DNA of 64,000 nt from assembly GCA_023053575.1 (NCBI GenBank), contig JAKZAP010000014.1, positions 16,704,938-16,768,937 of the forward strand. The letters are read 5' to 3'. The translations under genes were made by a program, and so were the position numbers. Below are positions 1 to 12,147 of this stretch, one piece after another. The stretch's first letter is position 1. Each line of letters opens with the position of its first letter. This stretch comes from Branchinecta lynchi. Lineage: Eukaryota; Arthropoda; Branchiopoda; Anostraca; Branchinectidae. The notes under the pieces are model-generated. The model had not been told where the DNA came from and did not search any database. It was given only the letters and a program-made list of their open reading frames with translations.

Positions 1-221
1 AATCCTGTTGGTGGTGAGCTGAAACTTTAAGTTGGCCGTTATTGGCAAGGATATTTTGTAGCTTCATTGTAAAACAGATACCACCGAGGGAAGTTGACGG
101 CTGACACGCGATTAGCAATACAAAACATGAAGCCGTATCTTTGACAATGGGAATGGATAAAGCTTAGAACACCAAGAGATAACACTCCGTATTAGGCTAC
201 TACTTACCGTTTATAATAGTT

Positions 222-640
222 GCATTTTTGCTGATACCGTGGTATCTGTTACCACGGTCTAAAGTCGTTTTTGCAGTTATCGTGGTATCTGATACCACGG
301 TCAAAAGGCGTTTTTGCAGTTATCGTGGTATCTGGCCAGTTATCGTGTATCAGATAATTCAGGTACTACGGTCCGACCGTGGTAGCTGGTCGTGGTATCT
401 GAGAAGTCATCTCACTTTCATCAAATTTTTTGTCAGATTGGTGAGAAAGAAGTTTAGCACTTAGTGATGTAACTTGATATCTGTTTTTCTTTTGGGATGA
501 CTTCGAAAAGTGCAATTTCGGCAATAGTCGTTTTTGCAGAGCACCGTGTATCAGATACTACGATAACTGCAAAGACGACTAATTGCAGATCCAGTTAACG
601 TGGTAACAGATACCATGGTATCAGAAAAAACACAACTAAT
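222..640. mobile_element. Long-TIR element, family D copy 1
   Basis: The ends are inverted repeats. The left end reads GCTGATACCGTGGTATCTG and the right end reads, on the other strand, CTGATACCATGGTATCTG, with further matching AT-rich sequence outside. The interior repeats the GTGGTATCTGATACCACGG type of palindrome several times. A second copy lies at 28014-28340. No transposase is encoded, so this is a non-autonomous element. Confidence 0.7.
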
Positions 641-665
641 ATAAACTCATCGTTTCCTTTCCTAG

Positions 666-854
666 GCAACGTCACCCCTTTGAAAGGCAGCTCCAACCAT
701 CAACCTCACGTTCCATCTTCAAGTGTAGCAGAGCCGTCTATTACTGGAAAAGACGACGCCCAAAGACGTCAGCCTCCGAACCGAAATGCCAAAGAGCTTA
801 TGAGGAATGACGATGTCGTTAAAGTAGTGCCACCACGTAGTAATTATGATGAAG
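666..854 (+). CDS. Semaphorin-1A-like, exon before the transmembrane exon
   Basis: This internal exon follows the acceptor TTTCCTTTCCTAG and ends at the donor GAAG|GTATGT. It is open through 63 codons (NVTPLKGSSNHQPH at the start, PPRSNYDEG at the end). The residues are hydrophilic, rich in Ser, Pro, Asn and Arg, as expected for the extracellular stalk between the sema/PSI region and the membrane helix. It enters with one base carried over and leaves with one base carried over, and that base makes a Gly codon with the first two bases of the exon at 9570. On its own it is not diagnostic; the assignment rests on that join. The sema domain exons must lie upstream of this window. Confidence 0.7.
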
Positions 855-3800
855 GTATGTAAACGTGGTATGTCAACGTACCGGTCATTTCAGTTAGTCA
901 GTGCGCCCATTTCGTCAATGACGTCTTGGTCAGTAATAAACTAGTCTTCGACCCAAAGGCTTATATCGGAAGAAGGGTGAAGATTTTAATGACGAATATA
1001 TCGTCGCTGTCACGCATTAAGAGGTCAAGCGACAATCAATTAATCATTTTATTTCCGCCAAAGATAGCGAGGAAAAAAGAAATTAATAAACACTGACAAA
1101 TTTCGGCTAAAATACTATAACTCATGATCTGCCAAAAGATAGCCTAACTGCACTGCCGAAAATACTTAAAACTTATCTACAACTTAATTACAGTTTAATA
1201 ATAACTGACAAAAAAAAAAAAAAAAAAAAAAAAAAATATCATTCACGAAAAAACCTGCACAGGTTATGTTGGAGGCCTGAAAAATTTGATACAACCCGTT
1301 GAAGTTTTTATCTTTAAGATTATAGTATTCCATCATTTTCGTGTTAGAAAAATAACGAGAAAATCGGCATAAAAACTTTCCAAAAGGGGAGAAGCAATTA
1401 AAATTTGAGGTAAAACAGCTGTATTAAAAATTCCCGACAAAGATCTTGTCAAAAGCTCTCGGAGAGAAACGAGTTTGTTGAACGAGACAGTTTTTGTGAA
1501 AATTAGCTACTGCACAACACTTCAGCACAATTGACTACGCTATACTAACAACATAATAATTATTTTAATTTTTTTTTCATTATATCTATTTATTTACTAT
1601 TATTATTATTACATATAATTTTTTTTTTTTTTTAATATACATTTATAGTCATGGCTTTTCAGCCATCCGAATACATTTGATAATTTAAATAAGCATGCTC
1701 AACAAATAAAGGAATAGAAAAGTCGTGGCCTTCGGCCCTTCCAATACGTTTGAAAGTTTAAAACTGCTTCCCTTATTGAAAAGAAAAACACTGCAATTTG
1801 TGGCCTGAGGCCCTTCGAATAATTTACATGAATCACATGTTAAAGTGGCAAAACAGCACTAAAAATTATAATTGTCTTATTTCCGATTTTCACTGTTACT
1901 GTTGTGTACACCCACTACCGTGAAAAATTCGGAAACGGTACAACCGGACCATAAGTTCTTGTTTTGCACTGGCGTTCTCGGATGCATCAAAATATCATTC
2001 AGTTGACCGACGGAGACCTCCATCGGAATAGTTTCTCGTTGATGACTTCTGTTGAGTAGTTCCTCGTCGATAATTTCTGTTGAGTAGTTCCTCGTCGATA
2101 ACTTCTGCTGAGTTTATGGCAAAACTGATTCAGCTGTTCTGATGAAAACTCGACCGGAATGGTTACGAACGATGGTTGGTTGACAGCTTCGTCCATCCAC
2201 GGATGCGGTATGGGAGCATTCCGACTTGGAATACTAGGGAGGGGGTTTATAATTACGTCCCCTCTTGGTTCCTCTGTTGGCGTTATCGAAGCGAAGCGTT
2301 GTCGAACTAGTTGGCTTTTCATGCTGTATGCAGGGCAGGGTCGTTATCAGCTAAACTCTTCAGTGCTCCTTAGTCGAACTTCTGCTGATTCGTACATAAC
2401 TCGTCAGCATGCGCGGGACTTCTAAATCGGGAGACAGATGGCGACGCAGTCGTTTCTTCTTTCCCGCCACTGGCAAGATTGGTGTTTGAGAGCGATGACT
2501 GGTTCTTTTCTTCCTCAATCAATGATCGACGAACTGCTCCTCCATGACTTGGATTTCTGCTGAGAAGGCTCGTACTAAGGACTAAGTTGGCTCGGCTTCG
2601 GCTCGACCTGTAATATAAAATAAACGCAGTATATCTGGAATACTTATTTAATCGCTAAACGCGATTATTTTCAGCGTCCTCTCATTCTCATGTTTATTTC
2701 TTCTCCGTGTTTCTTGTTATTTGTATATGTGCTTCGCGAAAATTTAAAGACACCTCAAATCTGACGTTTAACGCACATCAGATGCTAAAAACCGCAAATC
2801 ACGGGAGCTGTTTAAAATTTTCCGCGACTTCTCTTTGAGCGTTTAAAGTAGGCTAATGGTAACTTGACCGCAAGTTCTGACCTTTCAAATCGCGACGTAG
2901 GCTAATTCATTTAAGCTGGTTGGCCTCTGACGGTAGTTTTTTAGTTGTACAGCAAAACAAAATTTTGGCGCGATTTCTACGGCACGCGGTAACGAAGTGA
3001 AGCTGGACGTATGCTTCAACCATATCTGTCTATATCTATCTATCTGTCTATACTTGCTATCATGAAAAGCTTCTGTATAAAAAGCCGGTTAATATCTCCG
3101 ACCATTGACCATTGGTTGACACTATCCGTGTGTCCTTCTAAGCTCTGAAAGACTCAAAACAATAATTAGTAAAACCTTCACTCGATTTATCTATCAATCG
3201 AAATACGTGTCTAGCAGCAATTATTTAAAAATCCTGTAACTCAATTATACTGCAAAAGTACGTCAGCTACTCGCGTGAAGCAAAACCGTAAAGCTAGTCA
3301 GCAAAAGCAAAATTGAAAAATCGTGGCTGTATAAGCTCTACAGGTTTTTCATTTGTTTTATAGCTTTCAGGCATAATCTGTTACTTGAGCTCCGTGACCT
3401 TCCCTTTTCAACAGAGGGGAGCGAACTCATACTTTTCAGGTCAAAGATACTTAGGGAAGATTTTGGGACAAACAAAAATCGAACAAAATTTCTTTACTCC
3501 GTATTTCAGGGATTCAATCTGATTTTGTACAGTCAATCATTCTAGTATCATAGTAAGATCTAGGGATTATAACTGATTGATTATTACTGAGCCCTCTGCC
3601 ATTGTGCAGTAAAACAAAATAATAGACAGGTAAAATAGCGTGTAGTTTCGATCAAGGGGACCAACATTGACCGAGCTCACTCCAGGTTTGTCAGTGCATG
3701 ACATCACTACACGTTACTTCCCGTTTTAAGTTGCTCTAATATTTTCTCACACTGATTTAATTTCAAACAAAATTTGTCTCCTTCGCTTCTCTGTTTACTT

Positions 3801-4060
3801 GTTGGCTAAGATAAAACTTGATGTCAAATGATTTACAGGGGCTTGACACTCCTTCCATACCATTTTTGGTCGTGTGGTAGTTTCCTGAATCGTAAGCCAA
3901 AACGGTCGTAGAAACAACCAGTAGGAAGCCAATGTTCATTTAAGTTTGTGTGCAACGATGAACCTACAGTAAAAATATTTATGCATTTAATATTTAAACT
4001 ATTTAATATTTAATATCTAAACTCTGGGTTTTCGGGTCTGAATTTAGGATACATTGTCCG
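855..4060 (+). other. Semaphorin intron, no gene seen
   Basis: Intronic sequence. It contains an A-tract near 1210-1236, an AT-rich stretch at 1555-1640, a three-unit tandem repeat at 2037-2115 and a TATC/TGTC simple repeat at 3020-3060. I see no coding exon or known RNA in it. Confidence 0.6.
2037..2115. repeat. 33-bp tandem repeat, about 2.3 units
   Basis: The unit CTTCTGTTGAGTAGTTCCTC plus GTCGATAA is repeated with small changes. It is inside a chance ORF on both strands and is probably non-coding. Confidence 0.75.
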
Positions 4061-4068
4061 AAGTCCGC

Positions 4069-6320
4069 TTAATTCAATTCTGAAGTTTTGATCATTCCAG
4101 CTGGACAGTAGGTCGTTTTTATTTTGGGGTCTGTACTTTCTAGCGTCTCACTAACTTGCGAATTTATTCTGAGAAACCACTTAATTCCGCTTCTTTTTAT
4201 AGAAGCTAGTATGTCCGTCCCTTGGTTATGCAACGAGAGCTGTTCTGCAGAGATTTTTACGCTATTTTCCACCACGAATTTCAGTTTTCTAACAATTTCA
4301 TTTTCAGGGGTAAAAGATGGACTACTTATCATATTGATTATCAGCGACAGGACACATTCCTTAGAAAAATTGACGGATACCCGCTCGTCTTTCCCTTCTG
4401 CCAGAAAATTTCGATATGACTCGAAATCGCTTATGTATGCTACAATCTCCTTCATTTCTATAAAATAAGGGAACACAAATAAGGCAACATCATGCTAGCA
4501 ATCGCCAAGGCAACATTAAATGCGTTAACTTTTACTCTTTTGCGAATGTTTTATGTATTAATTATAGTATATTAATTATATTAATTATTGTTCCCCATTT
4601 TATTTATTTTTTATTTATCATCGCGCAGCAACTACTAATTTAACTTATTATTAATTTACCCACAAAATCAAAAACCCAAAAACAACAAAATAAAATCTGT
4701 ATCTACTTTTTGGCTACGCATCCTCCTCCGCTCAGCAACGTTAAATTTAATACTATTTTTACCCCGTTCAACCTTTTAACGTCACCTATCTTTCAATAAA
4801 ATTCACCCAAATGTTGTTCCCGCACCTTCCTTGATCTCAAACCTCCATTTGAATTTTTACAATTTGAAATTTTTTATAATTTGTATTGCCATTTCTCCGC
4901 AACCCCAGCAGAGTTCTAATTTCTTCTCCGCCTCCCCCCAATTTTCCTCTTTTGCTGAATATGTTGCCGAGCTACGGCAGACAAGGCAGTCCGCCCAAAG
5001 CTCGGCTACGAAAATGCTGCCGTGGCAGTCAGGGCACGTCCCCTTTCCCTCAGCATTTGGCGTCATCACGCCCTTGCAGTGGGGACACATCCCTTTCTTA
5101 AACTTGATGTTCTCCATTCTGAAAGGAAATAACTCTTCGTAGCAAAGAAAGTCATAACATTTAATCTAGATGGGTTCATTTTGACAAAACAAAGCATTAG
5201 AAATTAATGTGGTATGGTATTATCTAGGTATACCGATAATATGCAGCAAAATAGCGTGTCACAAAACAATAAAGCAAATGAATGTAGCGCGGCAGTCAAA
5301 TTCATGGCACACTGATTTCTTAACCGAGTTTTGGAAGAACTGTAGTATTGATAGATTCTACTACTCCTCGAAATGGATGACCCGAATAAACAATTTCCAT
5401 AAGGCTTTTACACTGTGGGCATCGAAGGCGTTATAGCTAATCTGTATGTAGTACCCGGTGCCGGTAATGATCTTCATAATTAGAGACACATGGGCCACAA
5501 AACCAATGTCCGCACTCTTTCCCTATTGCTGGGTCCTGAACAACTTCCAAACAGATACTACACTGCAGTGTTTCTGTTAATTTTTGGCGTGCCTCTGCAC
5601 GGTCCTTCCTGAGCAGTTCGACCTCCCATTTTCGCTGATTATGAACTTCTTAGGAGTGTTGCATGAAGCCGCCCTTACTATGGCACCGCCCACCCCCCAA
5701 TTGGCCATGGTACATGATCCTGCCACCTTGGATCATGAAGCTGCCACCCCCAGAAAAATCATGCAAATTCCAAGAAAACAGCAAATTTTGTTATTTGCAA
5801 AAGGTCAAGGAACCTCTCTGACCAAACATCTGGCCTCTAACTTCACCATGTAGCAAAATACTATTTTTTAGCAAAGTGGGCGACTTCATGATCACTTGGG
5901 TGCCTATATTCTTCCGTGTTCTCCAGCTTAGCCTTGAACAATTACAAGTAAACTATGGTGCCAGCAGAAAGTGAAGGTTCTAAGCTTCCTTTCAGGATAC
6001 TCCACTGGATTTTATCCCAACCTTTACTCTTTTTCCCTAAGTCATTTCCCAAAAATAGGAGTTTAGGGTGGCGGCTTCACGCAGCACTCCTGTAGAGAAT
6101 TTTAACATGCTCATTTGTCCGATGAGTATTTCCTCAGTATCCAAAAGTACGTCTTGCATGTCTGAAAGATTATCTTTAATTACTCCCATCTCCACGTCCT
6201 TACTCTCACCACTACCGTCAAAGTTGGGCACTTGGTATGCGATTTTGCAAAGTTTGTCAAGTGACATCTTTGCTGTGTCTACGATAGACATTCTACGTTC
6301 ACTCAAAAACTTGATCTAGA
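4069..6320 (-). pseudogene. RING-finger gene relic nested in the semaphorin intron
   Basis: Four exon-like blocks lie on the minus strand. Block 1 (about 6320-6092) follows an acceptor TAATTTTCTAG and reads MSIVDTAKMSLDKLCKIAY onward, a helical N-terminal region. Block 2 (about 5650-5350) has a charged coil (KWEVELLRKDRAEARQKL) and then a RING: CSIC, 11 residues, C-G-H, CGPC, and later RCPQC. Block 3 (5117-4857) follows a strong acceptor TTATTTCCTTTCAG and carries CPHC, CPDC, CLVC and CWGC pairs, a zinc-ribbon-like module. Block 4 (about 4460-4069) ends with a stop. RING proteins of this layout are usually E3 ubiquitin ligases. TAG and TAA stops lie in frame inside the RING between the CGPC and CPQC pairs, an inverted-repeat insertion separates blocks 1 and 2, and the block 2 to 3 splice phase does not fit. 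I read it as a decayed gene; a live gene with errors in this assembly is the alternative. Confidence 0.55.
5652..6091. mobile_element. Inverted-repeat element inside the RING relic
   Basis: The left end AGGAGTGTTGCATGAAGCC and the inverted right end AGGAGTGCTGCGTGAAGCC match at 21 of 23 positions. The 440-bp interior has no conserved ORF. It separates the helical block from the RING block. I do not see a clear target duplication. Confidence 0.5.
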
Positions 6321-6884
6321 AAATTACACTCAATAAAATATGCACTATACTACAACATCTAGTCTGTACCTTCTCTCCAAACGAAAGACAACGCGCCACC
6401 AGTAAACCAACGATAGGCCTTAGCCCTCGTGTTATTACTCTTTACACTCCGACCGGCGGTTTATGTCCCACTTGGGATCATTATATGGTAGCGTTCGAGC
6501 GGCGGCAGTATTCAACCTTCGACGGCGTATTTAGGATCGTAGTCTTTCGTTTCGGGAAGTCGACTCTTTTCTTTTGACACTTACTTTATTAATTCTTTTA
6601 CAGCGACCACTTTCAACAAGCACGTAAGGACATCTAATTAATTCTCTCGCTCCGGGCTTCACATCCAAGTCCTATGTCCGCTTACCTAACCGCAAAGTTC
6701 ACCTGACCGCAGTCACATACGTCAGCGAGCTAAGGTGTGTAGATAACACAAGCTTGGAGACGCATCAACAGGATATTTGAAAACCACGAAAGATTATTCT
6801 TACTAATGCAGATCCCGGAAGCTCGAATTATTCCGACTAACGGGAGGGCCAATTTTGATATTCTAAATTCTAAAATACTATTCG
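6321..6884. other. Intron, no feature seen
   Basis: No repeat or exon recognised. It could hold an upstream exon or promoter of the RING relic, since block 1 starts at an acceptor, but I cannot identify one. Confidence 0.4.
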
Positions 6885-8945
6885 TAACACACTTCAGTTA
6901 CTTCCAAATGTGCTACGACGATGAAACTTGGTAGGCGTTCAGTGACTCGACCATATTCACTTAAGAAAAGTCATTTCCTCCATCCGACCATTGAGGGGCT
7001 GGGGTGTGGAGGGAGGAGTAGTCCGGAATCTTGAAATGTGTCTAACTTTCAAACGGGTCATTGGATCTTTGTGAAACTTGATTTTTGGAAAGAATTCTTG
7101 TATCAGAAGTCTCTTTTCAAGTTTGGACCGGATCCGGTACTTTGGTGAGGTGGGGGGGGGGGGCGGATAGCTTTTGACACGGTTAGAGTGGAGGGATTGA
7201 GACCTAGACCCTAAGGATCGAGACCCTGAGATGGAGACCTAGATACATCTTTCACATAGCCTGACCAGAGCTCGGCACTGTGGGGGCCTGGGGTCCGGAA
7301 TTCTGATGATGCCCCGTGTTAAGGTACTTCGAAATTTGCTAGGACGATGAAACTGTGTTGGCACATTGGCACATTGACGACCCGACAAGATTAACTTAGG
7401 AATAGTCACTCGAGGATCGACAATCCTGGGGGGGGGGGGGGGGGCAGGAACATCCGGAAACTTGATGTATGCATAACTTTCGAACAGGAGATCAGATCTT
7501 AGTGAAACTTGATAATTGGGAAGAGTAGATGTCTCTGATGAATTTCATTGCGCCTCAGAGGTTTTGCTTGCAAATGAATTTGTAGTCCCCTTAAAGTACG
7601 TTTCTTCACTTTATCCTTCGGATGACGAATCACCTCTTTCAACAGTTTTTGACATATTGCAGCGAGACCTATCCGAAGTTAAACTTTCAGTAAGCCGTAC
7701 AAAGAGTGTTGTACTCAGAGTGTCTTTTTTAAAACGGGACCTTCCTGAGGTTGAGGATATAGGTCTCGAGTCCAAAACAACAGTTAAACTCCTCGGTTTG
7801 TTAATTGATGATGACCTTAAGTGGAGTTCTCACGTACAGCATATTACTCGAAAAGCAGCACCTCTCCTCAAGTCGTTCGCGGTTCTCAGACGTTTTGCAA
7901 TTCCGTCGCGAGATTTACGCAGTATTTACTGCACGTACATCCGACCTTGCCTGGAGTATGCCTGTCCAGCTTGGCACCCAGGACTCACCAACGCACAGAC
8001 CGATAGACTAGAAGCCATCCAAAAAAGGGCTGTTAAGATTATGCTCGGCCCGGGTTATCTTTCTTATGAGGATGGCCTGGTCAAGGTTGAACTGCCAACC
8101 CTTGCCGAACGACGGCACCAACTGACAATAGCGTTCGGGAGCAAGTGTCTGGCATCACATGCTCATCGCGCAATTCTACCTGATTTGATACTAGAGCAAA
8201 TAGCAGGCCTAATACGCGACAGAGACAGAGGAACGCTGATTCCCAGAGACTAGAAAGACCACCCATAAACTCGACAGATCGTTACCTGAAATCTTTTGTA
8301 CCCTATTTTACCCAATATTTTAATTCTAGTTAATTCAAATTATATTTTCAAGTTGTACGTGTAGATGAAGTTAAGTCAAATTATATTTTCAAGTTGTACG
8401 TGTAGATAAAATGTCTACTTATGTAATTGGCATATGTTATTTGTGTGAATGACGATCCAGTGCTAGCGTGTATAATACAAGTTATTAAGGAAATAAAGTA
8501 CATTATTATTATCTTAACCACAAAGTGGAAAAAAAGTTTAATTTGGGCAAAAGATACATTTTCATAATCTACAAGGTTCCATGATGATCTTTACCTCAAG
8601 GTTTTTGTTTACAAATGAATTCCTTAGAGTAACCTAACCGGAAAGTAAAAAAAAAAATACTTTTGAGCAAACGATACATGTTGTTAATCCCCAAGGGCCC
8701 ATGATCGAATCTGCCTTAAGGGTTTTGTTCACAGATGAGTTTTTAACAGCCTTAAATTTTACATCATTACCGCAAAGTGCAAAAAAAAAAATCGATTAAA
8801 CGATACATTTTCATGATTATGTGCGTGACTCAAGGGTTGTCTACCAAGGATTACGGTAAACCACAAGTTGACAAATTCCCACGATCATCCTCTGACCCAA
8901 CTTTGCAAGTGCCATATGAGTGTCTAGCTCTTGTTCGAATTCGGG
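6885..8945 (+). mobile_element. Family F element, copy 1 (5'-truncated, interrupted)
   Basis: It begins with the family box CGATGAAACTTGG after TGCTACGA, continues through purine-rich tandem units with GGGAGTGGAGGG-like motifs and long G runs, and ends with CAAGTGCCATATGAG followed by TAGCTCTTGTT at about 8905-8938. The 5' hairpin seen in other copies is missing. A CR1-like fragment (7530-8515) is inserted into it. Confidence 0.65.
7530..8515 (+). pseudogene. CR1/jockey-like reverse transcriptase fragment 1
   Basis: An open frame to 8253 encodes the C-terminal part of a non-LTR reverse transcriptase: LLGLLIDDDLKWSSHVQHI, then the downstream thumb-like region YIRPCLEYACPAWHPGL and LEAIQKRAVKIMLG. 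After a stop at 8253 a shifted frame continues with RYLKSFVPYF, which is also found at the end of the 48.2-kb fragment, so a frameshift is present. The catalytic YADD-type motif and the endonuclease are absent. The 3' end is an ATT-type microsatellite at about 8505. These elements copy RNA into DNA at a nicked target; this one is 5'-truncated and dead. Confidence 0.85.
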
Positions 8946-9185
8946 CGGGATTTCTGAAACATTAGGAAGCTTTCAAGAAGAGAATAGTTCGTCGTGGCAT
9001 GTGAGGTTTAAGGATGCCTAATGACTCCCGGAAAGGAGAAAGAAGACTATTGTACTAGATTGGCCGACAACATGAAATATTGATCGAAATCAACGTATTA
9101 CGCACGGCTTTTGGGTGCCTCTGGCCTAAAGGTATTAGTGCACTCAGATTAAGAAATTGCAAAAAGTTCAGATCTTAGAGCTTCA

Positions 9186-9480
9186 GAGCGTGTTCCACCC
9201 TCGTACCAATAGGAACTATTAGTTACTATTTCCGTTCCAACCTCACCAAAAGTTACTACGCTGACCGTTCCAACCGTCTCGAAATAGTCACTAATAGTAA
9301 CTATTTGCTTACCACGCTCGGGAGCGTAGTAACTACGGATCTCTCAATCGTGATTGGTCGGATTCGCCCGTGGCATGATATTCTGCGGGAAAATAGAAAA
9401 ATCGTTCCAGCCTTGACGGAAAAAGCCAGAATTCGTGACGTCATGCGTAGTAACTACGGTAAGTAGGATGGAACACGCTC
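9186..9480. mobile_element. Family A MITE, copy 1
   Basis: It is a 295-bp element with terminal inverted repeats GAGCGTGTTCCACC and GGAACACGCTC and is flanked by TCA on both sides (9183-9185, 9481-9483). It contains many AGTAACTA-like words and one TGACGTCA palindrome near the right end. It sits 90 bp upstream of the transmembrane exon. Confidence 0.85.
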
Positions 9481-9569
9481 TCAGAGAACTTGAAAAAATA
9501 ACCCTGGATGGGAATCATTTTCTACCCCAGCGTTAGGTTTCTTTCTTGTAACCCATTTTCTTTCTATAG

Positions 9570-9780
9570 GACCTCGAATATCCAGCGATGAATCTATCCC
9601 CCTCTACACAGTGGAGACACTGGCGATTGCTGTAGCGGCAGGCTCGCTTGTGGCACTTTTCGTCGGATTTGTGGCAGGTTACTGCTGCGGCAGAAGATGC
9701 AAGAAGGACGAAGAAGAAAATCTGCCGTATCCTGATACGGAGTACGAATATTTCGAGCAGCGACAGAATTGCGCCAGAGC
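9570..9780 (+). CDS. Semaphorin-1A-like, transmembrane exon
   Basis: The exon lies between the acceptor CATTTTCTTTCTATAG and the donor GC|GTAAGT. It encodes a short extracellular linker (PRISSDESIPLYTVE), one membrane helix (TLAIAVAAGSLVALFVGFVA), a Cys/Arg-rich stop-transfer (GYCCGRRCKKDEEEN) and the start of the cytoplasmic tail (LPYPDTEYEYFEQRQN). Transmembrane class-1 semaphorins of arthropods have this plan, with a membrane helix followed by a basic cluster and an acidic/aromatic motif, and act in plexin-mediated axon guidance. Phases fit both flanking exons. Paired cysteines after the helix could be palmitoylated; that is inference. Confidence 0.85.
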
Positions 9781-9905
9781 GTAAGTATTATTAGTATTCA
9801 AATTAAATAATTAAATAATAAGCGAGAGTAGAATTTCTCGCTGTCTTGTCCTGTTTTACTCTCGTGTCCCTCTGCTGATAGTGCACAAGTTGTCTGAAAA
9901 AGATA

Positions 9906-10074
9906 CACTGTCAAAACAAAATCTGGTAGTATTTGCTACTGGGGTTATCTTGTCTCTAAAAAGATAATCTTATCTCTAATTCGGATTAATCTTATCTCAA
10001 TAGAGATAAGATTAATCCCAGTAGCAAATACTGCAGTTAACTCTAATCCTTACTCGGAGAAACTTTTCACAGTG
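9906..10074. mobile_element. Family B MITE, copy 1
   Basis: The ends are CACTGTCAAAAC and TTTTCACAGTG, flanked by TA on both sides as in Tc1/mariner-type elements. The interior holds repeated AGATAAGATTAATCC-type words in both orientations. Confidence 0.85.
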
Positions 10075-10381
10075 TAGTCTTGTTCTTCAAGAACCTTGCG
10101 ACACGTATTTTCCCAATGAAGTCCTCAATCTACACGAGCCAGTGTTGTAAATGAGAAATGTTTGGTTGTTTATCAGACCTGGAACGACAGCAAACCAAGA
10201 AAAGGACGAGCTTTCATACCTCCACAAGTAAATATTACTCTGACTTCGTTTGAGGTTTTAGCAAGATACAGCTGACGTTGTTTGAGGTTTAGCGTGAGCG
10301 GATGGTTCACGCAGTCAACGTCATGTCTGGGAGATCGAGTCATAGGCGTTACTAGCCAAAATGTGTGTGGGGGGGGGAGCG

Positions 10382-10575
10382 AGGTATTTACCGACTGGCT
10401 GGTAATTTTTACCGACTTTTTCTGCAGAAAAACGACTGTTTTCAACAACAAAATGACATTTTTGAAAAAAATCGACTGATTTTCAGAAAACCGACTGTTT
10501 TCACGAAAAAAAGTCAACTGTTTTGACGAAAAATCGCGGGTTATTTTTTACCGACTGGCCGACAGCATTGGGGGG
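10382..10575. repeat. Family K element, copy 1
   Basis: It starts GGTATTTACCGACTGGCTGG and ends TTTTTTACCGACTGGCCGA. The interior repeats CGACTGTTTT plus ACGAAAAA at roughly 20-27 bp spacing. A diverged second copy lies at 51964-52200. The inverted and direct arrangement of ACCGACTGGC suggests a non-autonomous element. Confidence 0.65.
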
Positions 10576-11062
10576 GCGTAACTTTGTAAAAGCGACAAAC
10601 AGTCAAATCGCAGCGACACTAGGTCCGCTAGAGGACACGAACATCCCTACTGAAACTCAACCAGTCGTTAACGAGCGGTGGCTCTGGTGATCCTCGATGT
10701 TTGCACCGCATCTTAGCCTTGCTAGAATTTTCTACGTCCGCCACTGCACACACGAACAGTTTGTTGAAGCTTCTCTCGCGAAGCGAGCTGGCGGCGCTGC
10801 GACGGAGGCCCATTTTTGATGCATAGGAAGGATAGGTCTTCGCATTACTCGCTAGAGTTATTCTGCTCTGCTTGTGACGACCCAGGGTCACCAAGACGGT
10901 AACACCACCTGGGTCACTGTCAGGTCTCTATCCTAGATGGCGGACTAGACGCCATCCCGTTAGAGACTTAAAAACGCAGGCCAAAGCTTGGAACCTTACA
11001 TAGTAAGGGGTGAAGAAAAATGATACCTTTATTGGCTCTAGTATCACACGAACATAATGAAA

Positions 11063-11361
11063 CATACTTTATACTCAGTTAAGAATATCTGATCCAAAAG
11101 ACTGAAGTTACAGTCTCCTTCACTTAAACAATCTGTTATTTAGTGGTCACCCCCAGGACAACCTGGCCGCCCAGGTTCTCGGGTGACTGGTTTATTTGAA
11201 GATGTGTCGTTTAGTTCTTACGTTTTTGTTACAAGTTGTTTAATGTGATTTGTGTAAAATAAAGAATAACCTAACCTAACCATACTTTATACTCAGTTAA
11301 GAATATCTGATCCAAAAGACTGAAGTTGCAGTCTCCTTCACTTAAACAATCTATTATTTAG
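11063..11361. repeat. 81-bp direct duplication around a 137-bp insert
   Basis: Positions 11063-11143 and 11281-11361 are the same 81 bases with two differences. Between them lie 137 bases ending AAATAAAGAATAACCTAACC. This looks like an insertion with an unusually long target duplication. Confidence 0.75.
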
Positions 11362-11977
11362 AATAACAATTGTCTGGTTAACTTTTCTAACATAATTTAC
11401 ACTCCATATTTGTATGCGTAATTTACTGACTGTTTGAATTTAACCGTTTAATAATCTTTCTCTTTTTTCCACGGGTTCCGGCTAAAGAAAACCCGGTGAA
11501 AACTTCCCCTGATACACCCCCCTCCCGGTACCCCCCCCCCCCCCCCGCATTGATAAAAAGACAATCCTAAAACAATCTCCGAGTCTCTACCCCACGGAGA
11601 GTACAAGGGATTAGCAAGTGAAAGATCAAATCAAAACCCATGCCACTCAGTGTAAAGACCCCTCCCCCCAACAAATCATTTCCCAATTCCTTCCCCTTCT
11701 TGGCGAAGAAGCTGCAGTTAGGAGTTAGGTGCCATTAGTTTTTCGTGTTATACCAGAATTCCACTTGACTTAGACTAAGATCACGGGAAATCAAGTTCAG
11801 TGTTTTGGATTCGTGTTAAATGTAAAGGATTTGGGATGGGGGGGGGGAGGAGGTTCTCGCCTAGACCCATTTTCCACACTTTCTACTATCTTACGAATAC
11901 AGTCACGGCTTATTGTACTCTATACAAGTCCGTGACAGTACTCCTTTCGGAATCTTCACTTGTGCAATTAAATGCTA

Positions 11978-12147
11978 CACTGAAAAACAAAAATCTTGCA
12001 GTATCTGCTACTGGGATTAATCTCGTCTCTACTAAGATAAGATCATCGCTAATTCCGATTAATCTTGTCCCAGTAGAGATAAGATTAATCCCAGTAGCAA
12101 GTACTACAGTTAACTTTAATCCTTATTCAGAGAAACTTTTTACAGTG
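11978..12147. mobile_element. Family B MITE, copy 2
   Basis: TA-flanked, with ends CACTGAAAAAC and TTTTTACAGTG. It has the same GATAAG/TAATCC interior as the other B copies. Confidence 0.85.

Noticed and set aside
11262..11281. TAACCTAACC, similar to the arthropod telomere repeat TTAGG
   Set aside because: Only about three units, at the 3' end of a small insert; more likely a retroposon tail than an internal telomere.
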